A stretch of DNA of 64,000 nucleotides from Bombardia bombarda (Eukaryota; Ascomycota; Sordariomycetes; Sordariales; Lasiosphaeriaceae), in the NCBI GenBank assembly GCA_030512295.1, contig JAULSR010000003.1, forward strand, positions 868,001 through 932,000. The letters run 5' to 3'. The notes under the pieces were generated by a model. The model had not been told where the DNA came from, ran no database searches, and was given only the letters and a program-made list of their open reading frames with translations. The position numbers and the translations under genes were made by a program. This document shows positions 59,319-64,000 of this stretch, in pieces (the first letter of the stretch is position 1; each line of letters opens with the position of its first letter).

Positions 59319-60696
59319 TTAGAGAAGGAGATCAATTACCTGCATTGCTCCAGGGGGAGCTCCCTGTTGGGGGTTGCCAAAATGCTGGGGCGCATAAGGG
59401 CCAGGACCGCCCGGATGAGGAGCCATGGGCGCGCCGATGAAGTGAGGCGGCGGCGGGGCAGGGCGATACGGGGTACCGACTCCAGAGTTGTTCTGCGAAC
59501 GACCCCAGGACAGGCGGACCCGCGAATTGCCAATCGGGTAGCCCTGCATTTGATTAATAGCCATCTCAGCGGCATGGCGATGGACGAATTGGACGAAGCC
59601 GCAGCCCTTTCCAGGGGAATCTTGACGTAGGTGATATCTCCGAATCCCTGGAAGAAGGACCGCAGCTCATCCTCAGTGACGTATCCAGACAGACCACCAA
59701 CGAAGACGGTCGTGTTGTTGGGATCGGTGAACTGGTTCATTGGCTGCATGGGGTTAAAGGGGGGTTGGTTATAAAATTGGGGCATGCCCCAGCCTACAGG
59801 TCCAGGAGGACCGGAGACCGGGGGCACCATCTGCTGGCCGTTGTGGCCATGTCCGTATTGGTGCGAGCTATTGTCAGTTAGACGACGGGCATGAACTCCA
59901 ACATCAGCGTCATGGGCAACAAACCGAGTCTTGGGCGTCGCAGTTGAGATGCGCATCGGGCGGTTGCCACAGTAGACGCCCTGCATCTCAACAAGCGCAC
60001 GCTGTTGATCAGACTCCTCGGCGAAGCGAACAAAGCCATATCCGCGAGACTGACCGGTCATAGCGTCCGTCATAATCTTGGCAGACTTGCACGAGGGGAA
60101 GCGGCTTTGGAAGAGGGAGACCAGCACGAACTCATTAACCTCGGGACCAAGGTCTCCCACAAAGATGCTATACTCGGGGCCGCGATCATCGCTGTGAAAG
60201 AGAGTCAGTAAATAGTCCAGAGTAAGGAGGCTCGCCAATTGCTTGAACAAGAATAAACTTACCGACGATCCACCAGACCACCGCCTGAGGCCCAGTTGAG
60301 CTTGAAAACTCGGGTCGAGTTGGGCACAGCCTGGCCGTTCAGATTCAGGGCCTTTTGAGCGGCTTCGGGGGTGTTGAACTCGATGAAACAATAGCCCGCG
60401 TTGCTGTTTGACTTGTTAGTATTGCTATCAATCAAGGCGTATTGTATACAAACGTACCCGGAGTTACGGTCGCGGATCACCTTGACCTGCACCACCTCAC
60501 CCAGCAAAGTTTGACAGACATTCTTGATAAAGTTTTCATCCATCCATCCTTCCATCTCCCCCATCCACAGAGTCTTAGCAGCCTCATTGGAGGAGGGCAT
60601 TGGCTGAGGAGGCGGGAAGTTGACGTCACCAGAGCCGTTCATGTTGGGACCGTTGCTAGCGGCACCGGGAGGACCAGGTTGAGGATAATCGGCCAT
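59319..60696 (-). CDS. Three-RRM RNA-binding protein (Nam8/Csx1/TIA-1-like)
   Basis: Exons 60696-60458, 60403-60263 and 60191 to about 59319, with introns of 54 bp (GTACGT...AACAG) and 71 bp (GTAAGT...CACAG). RRM1 has TLWMGEMEGWMDENFIKNVC and GYCFIEFNTPEAAQKAL. RRM2 has EYSIFVGDLGPEVNEFVLV and SRGYGFVRFAEES. RRM3 has TTVFVGGLSGYVTEDELRSF. After DITYVKIP the frame breaks at C4 (plus-strand G4, 59614-59617). One extra C restores PGKGCGFVQFVHRHAAEM, the expected RNP1 of RRM3, leading into MAINQMQGYPIGNSRVRLSW. These proteins bind mRNA (U-rich) and control splicing or mRNA stability. A Gly/Pro-rich tail follows; CAG|GTAATT at 59339 may be a donor for one more exon. Confidence 0.92.
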
Positions 60697-63600
60697 TTTG
60701 ACTTGACAAATATTAGCATGGAGATTCTGGAGGGGCGTTGAGGCGATGCAGAAACAGAGAATTGAATCTTACCGGGATGTCCGTAGACAGCGAGCTTGTG
60801 GGCGAGAGAAATGATCTGTTCGCTTGTCTGCTCTGGTCGTTAGATGGATGTAGTTTAAAATGCAAAAGTTGGCAACACAAGGTTGCGAGTGGGATGTATG
60901 GGTAACCAAATGTGAAAGTTCAATGGAGGGCGAGGGGGGTGGAAGGTTTGGATGAAGCTCATGGGTGGGTCCAGAGTGCCAAAAACAAATCAGAGGAAAG
61001 CTCTCAGTGATTTCTATCTCATTTGCGGACAAGTCAACTGTGGTAGGGTACCCCCAGGACATGGGAAACAGTGGTTGCGGAATAATGGTGGGTGGAAATC
61101 ATAGCTTACAAGGGCAAATAAGAGGTGAATGGAGATGTAATGATCAAAACTTGGAACGTTTAATTTCTGTGGTGTTGTTAATGGGTGCGGGATGGCATGA
61201 AAGGGGGCCGATGGGGAAAGGGGGGCCTTGCAGCCTAGATCAATCAAGCTCAGGACTGACTCGGGATTGAAGATCCAGGCATCAACAAGATGACCGCGAG
61301 GTCGTAGTAGGGTAAGGTTGGGATAGAAGGTGCCCACTGGGACGGAACAGATGGTGGAATGACTTACTGGAAGTATGACGGCTGTAATTAGCGATGGCAA
61401 GTTAGTAAAATGCTTCTGAGGTCAGAGAGCCAAAATGAAGCGCGCGGAAAACAAAAGGAGGGGTGAAGAAAAAGCCGACTAGGTCGTGCTTCGTCAGAGT
61501 ATTTGCAAGACCAAGCATCTGCACACGGAAACCTTATCCAGCTACAAAGCCAGGGTGTCGTACAGTTGCGGAAGAATACGAAGGGATATGCATCCCTTGT
61601 TTGTTGCAGACAGTAATTTCTGCAAACATAGACCCGTGGTGGATACACGATGTGGCTGACTTGGAATTTAACATTGAAAGTAAAAACTCATACCTTGATA
61701 TAGAAGCCGAACGTGGAAGAATTGAGAACTGAAGATCGATCTTTCAGACTTGTTAGCAATGTACCAGATCTGCCATCTTAAGATCAAGTTGGGGAAGGAG
61801 ACAAGTGGGAATAAGCGTAGCCCAGCAATCGAACATGCTTGTCCCAGACTTGACCAGACAGCCTATGAAAAGCTCTAAAGATAGCCGCACTAAGAACGAG
61901 ACAAGACTTGAGCAGGCATCGAGCCGCTGTGCTGCAAAGTTCCGCTATGCAAAAAGAAGTCACACGATGCAAGTACAGCTTACCTGAAGAAGATTGTTCT
62001 TTCGTTCAAGGAATGACGGAGAAGATAGGTAAATGTCGTATGGTTATCGCTGAACGCCGGTCACAAAGTCGAAACTTTTGAAAGAGATGGTCGTTAGCAA
62101 ACCCACGAGAAAGCAGTTGAAGAAATGAATAACATGATGCATAAAAACAGAGAGCCGAGATGACTGCAAGGTTAGAATCCAGAGGCGGCCGTGAGAGGGT
62201 GACCGTGTCCATGCAAGATCCATCGGAGGTCGCTACATGCGCTGGCGCGGCGGGCACTTGGACGGCGGGCATTTAGGAATTGCCAGGTCAAAGATTGATG
62301 GGAGCAACCGTCGAGGCCCCGCTGAGCCTCCCGAGTGCACTGCTGTTCCTTGAGGACCAAGCTCTGACTCCCATCTCACTAGGTCAAGTCCATAAAGGTC
62401 AAGACTGAACAGACGGCCCATCCCAACTTCACAGAATTTCTCGATATGGGCAGATTGTTGTAGCAAGTCCCCGTTTCGATCACATGTCCACCATGGCAAC
62501 CATCAAGATATTTGTTCACTAGCCGTTCCGAAAGGTGTGTCGGATACACGGCATAACGAGAGGTTGCCTAACATCCACAGGGATGATGATGGATCGTGAT
62601 ATGCATTAGGATACCGGCATCAGGATATCCACTGCGTCGTCCAGCACATTTTGAACATTGCCATCTACCATTGTTGCCACAGTCCAAGGTCGAGTCTTCA
62701 TGCATGTTCCAAAGAAGCAAGACAATTCGGTCGACAACGTCAATCGCTAGGACGATCCTCAAATAGTGTGCGTTTTGCGATCCAACATAATTGCAGAAGT
62801 GATATCTTGAAAAAGGGGGCTGGACAAAAAACAAAACGAAAACAAACTTACCCGTGAACAAAACCAGGTCTAAAACAACGACGCCGTAATAGCCGACTTG
62901 AAGAAGCCTAAAGTTAAGCCGAAGCAGCACGTCAAGATGGCTATCGAGAGTGGCTGAATATGGTAGATACCCCGCGTATGTCGATGATAACCCAGCGAAG
63001 AAATCGGACAAAGGTAAGTGTCGAGAATTAGTATCGGATGACGATTCAAAGGCGAAGGTCAAAACCAAGGAGCCGAGGAAGTTGATCGACGTTCAAGACA
63101 GGTGCCACACCAAAAGCAATGAAGATCCGGACGAGATTCTAGGAATTGCAGGATCAACTCCGATAGTAAATGGCAACCTAGAAGTTGGACTGTTAGTGAT
63201 TGCCAAATTAGATTCTTTAAATGCCACTTAGCAGCGGTCAGTATAGCAGGCAAGATCCAAGTTAACAACACCAGAGCGAGACCAAGCATTTCTGTGACGC
63301 TACACTGCTCGGCTAAAGCACACGCCTCTTAGCTCGGCACACAGGAATCCTTTGTGTATCCCCGGACACTAAGTGCCCTGACCTGGCAAACCCTACACTT
63401 CCTTGACCCAGGACGCTGACGAGGATCGTACCAGGAGATGGCTAGGATCCTCCACCTCGGATGCAGATCAGTTTGGTGTCGCATTGACACGATAACCGGG
63501 ATATCGAAACCCGTCTGAATCAAGCAGTTTAAAAGCTTGCGTATGGTAGTCAGACTCGAGACGCATCATCGCCTTGCTGATGAGAATCGTCCAATATGTC

Positions 63601-64000
63601 CGTGGTAAAGTGACGGGATCATGTCGACTTAAAAGCTTCCACTCGCTTCAAGAGATCCCAAGCAGAAAGAACGGCTCCTTCAGGGCTGCCGGGTGCGGAT
63701 TTATCCTCGCTGGCGCTCTACCAAACATGCAGGTAGCAATTCAACATCGCCTTTTAGTAGGTTGGAAAGCTTTGGGTGTTGTCGGATGAAGGCATGACCA
63801 GATCAAAGCTGAAGTGAAAGTGTGGAAAGTCAAAGTTCGAAAGCCGCTCGCTGTGCTGGAATTCTCGGTTTTGTGCAATGATGTGACCGGGTACTCCGTC
63901 TGTGGCTCATGCTGGAATGGGTGAACAGAGTTCCACGCCCGAACAAGCGAAAGCCCGTTCACCCAAGCGCCAAGCAACGTTGCGACTTTGAAAAGACATC
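60697..64000. other. Upstream region of the RNA-binding gene; no other gene seen
   Basis: About 3.3 kb with short ORFs only, none with a recognised domain. Part is probably a long, possibly spliced 5' UTR and promoter of the RNA-binding protein gene. The window ends without another gene start. Confidence 0.45.

Overview
The window comes from a filamentous ascomycete fungus (Pezizomycotina). The signs are intron-rich genes with introns of about 48 to 110 bp and GT(A/G)NGT...YAG borders, fungal-only families (2EXR, fungal F-box, the tannase/feruloyl esterase family, AsaB/CmcJ-like enzymes, hydantoinase fused to DUF917), and base composition near 50% GC with GC-rich exons. I cannot place it below class. 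No rRNA, intact tRNA, CRISPR array or prokaryotic feature was seen.

Layout. 0.2-2.4 kb: secreted tannase/feruloyl esterase (+) carrying a tract of about 55 Asn codons. 2.7-4.1 kb: F-box protein (-). 4.15-5.5 kb: minisatellite and a broken AsaB/CmcJ-like gene (-). 6.2-7.1 kb: 2EXR protein (-), divergent from a Rossmann-fold SDR at 7.6-8.4 kb (+). 8.8-12.05 kb: hydantoinase A/oxoprolinase fused to DUF917 (-). 12.4-12.65 kb: DDE transposase remnant. 14.7-15.5 kb: DUF1917 protein (+) with a likely GC-AG intron. 16.7-17.2 kb: a gene interrupted by three stops. 17.2-23.5 kb: gene-free. 23.56-24.86 kb: bHLH regulator (+). 27.2-28.1 kb: hypothetical protein (-). 30.9-31.8 kb: Ser/Thr-rich membrane protein with broken frames (-). 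33.9-34.4 kb: small secreted cysteine-rich protein (-). 35.7-36.1 kb: GH43 pseudogene (-). 36.8-37.7 kb: HD-domain hydrolase (-), divergent from a GNAT-like protein at 38.3-39.1 kb (+). 39.7-41.0 kb: homocysteine S-methyltransferase (-), divergent from a histidine phosphatase at 42.0-43.1 kb (+). 43.2-46.2 kb: large conserved fungal protein of unknown function (-). 47.0-48.05 kb: zinc deaminase-like gene in pieces (+). 49.1-50.9 kb: small proteins (-). 51.9-52.8 kb: conserved hypothetical with a (GTT)n repeat (-). 56.1-57.0 kb: three-exon small protein (+). 59.3-60.7 kb: three-RRM RNA-binding protein (-).

The genes look like an ordinary mixture of housekeeping, secreted and accessory loci. 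I see no coherent biosynthetic cluster or defence system.

The strongest window-wide signal is technical or evolutionary. Conserved reading frames break again and again at short C/G homopolymers, always as if one base were missing, and this includes an RNA-binding gene that should be under selection. That argues for systematic homopolymer undercalls in the assembly. Two other loci (16.7 kb and 35.8 kb) instead carry stop codons explained by C-to-T changes, mostly CpA to TpA, as expected from repeat-induced point mutation (RIP).
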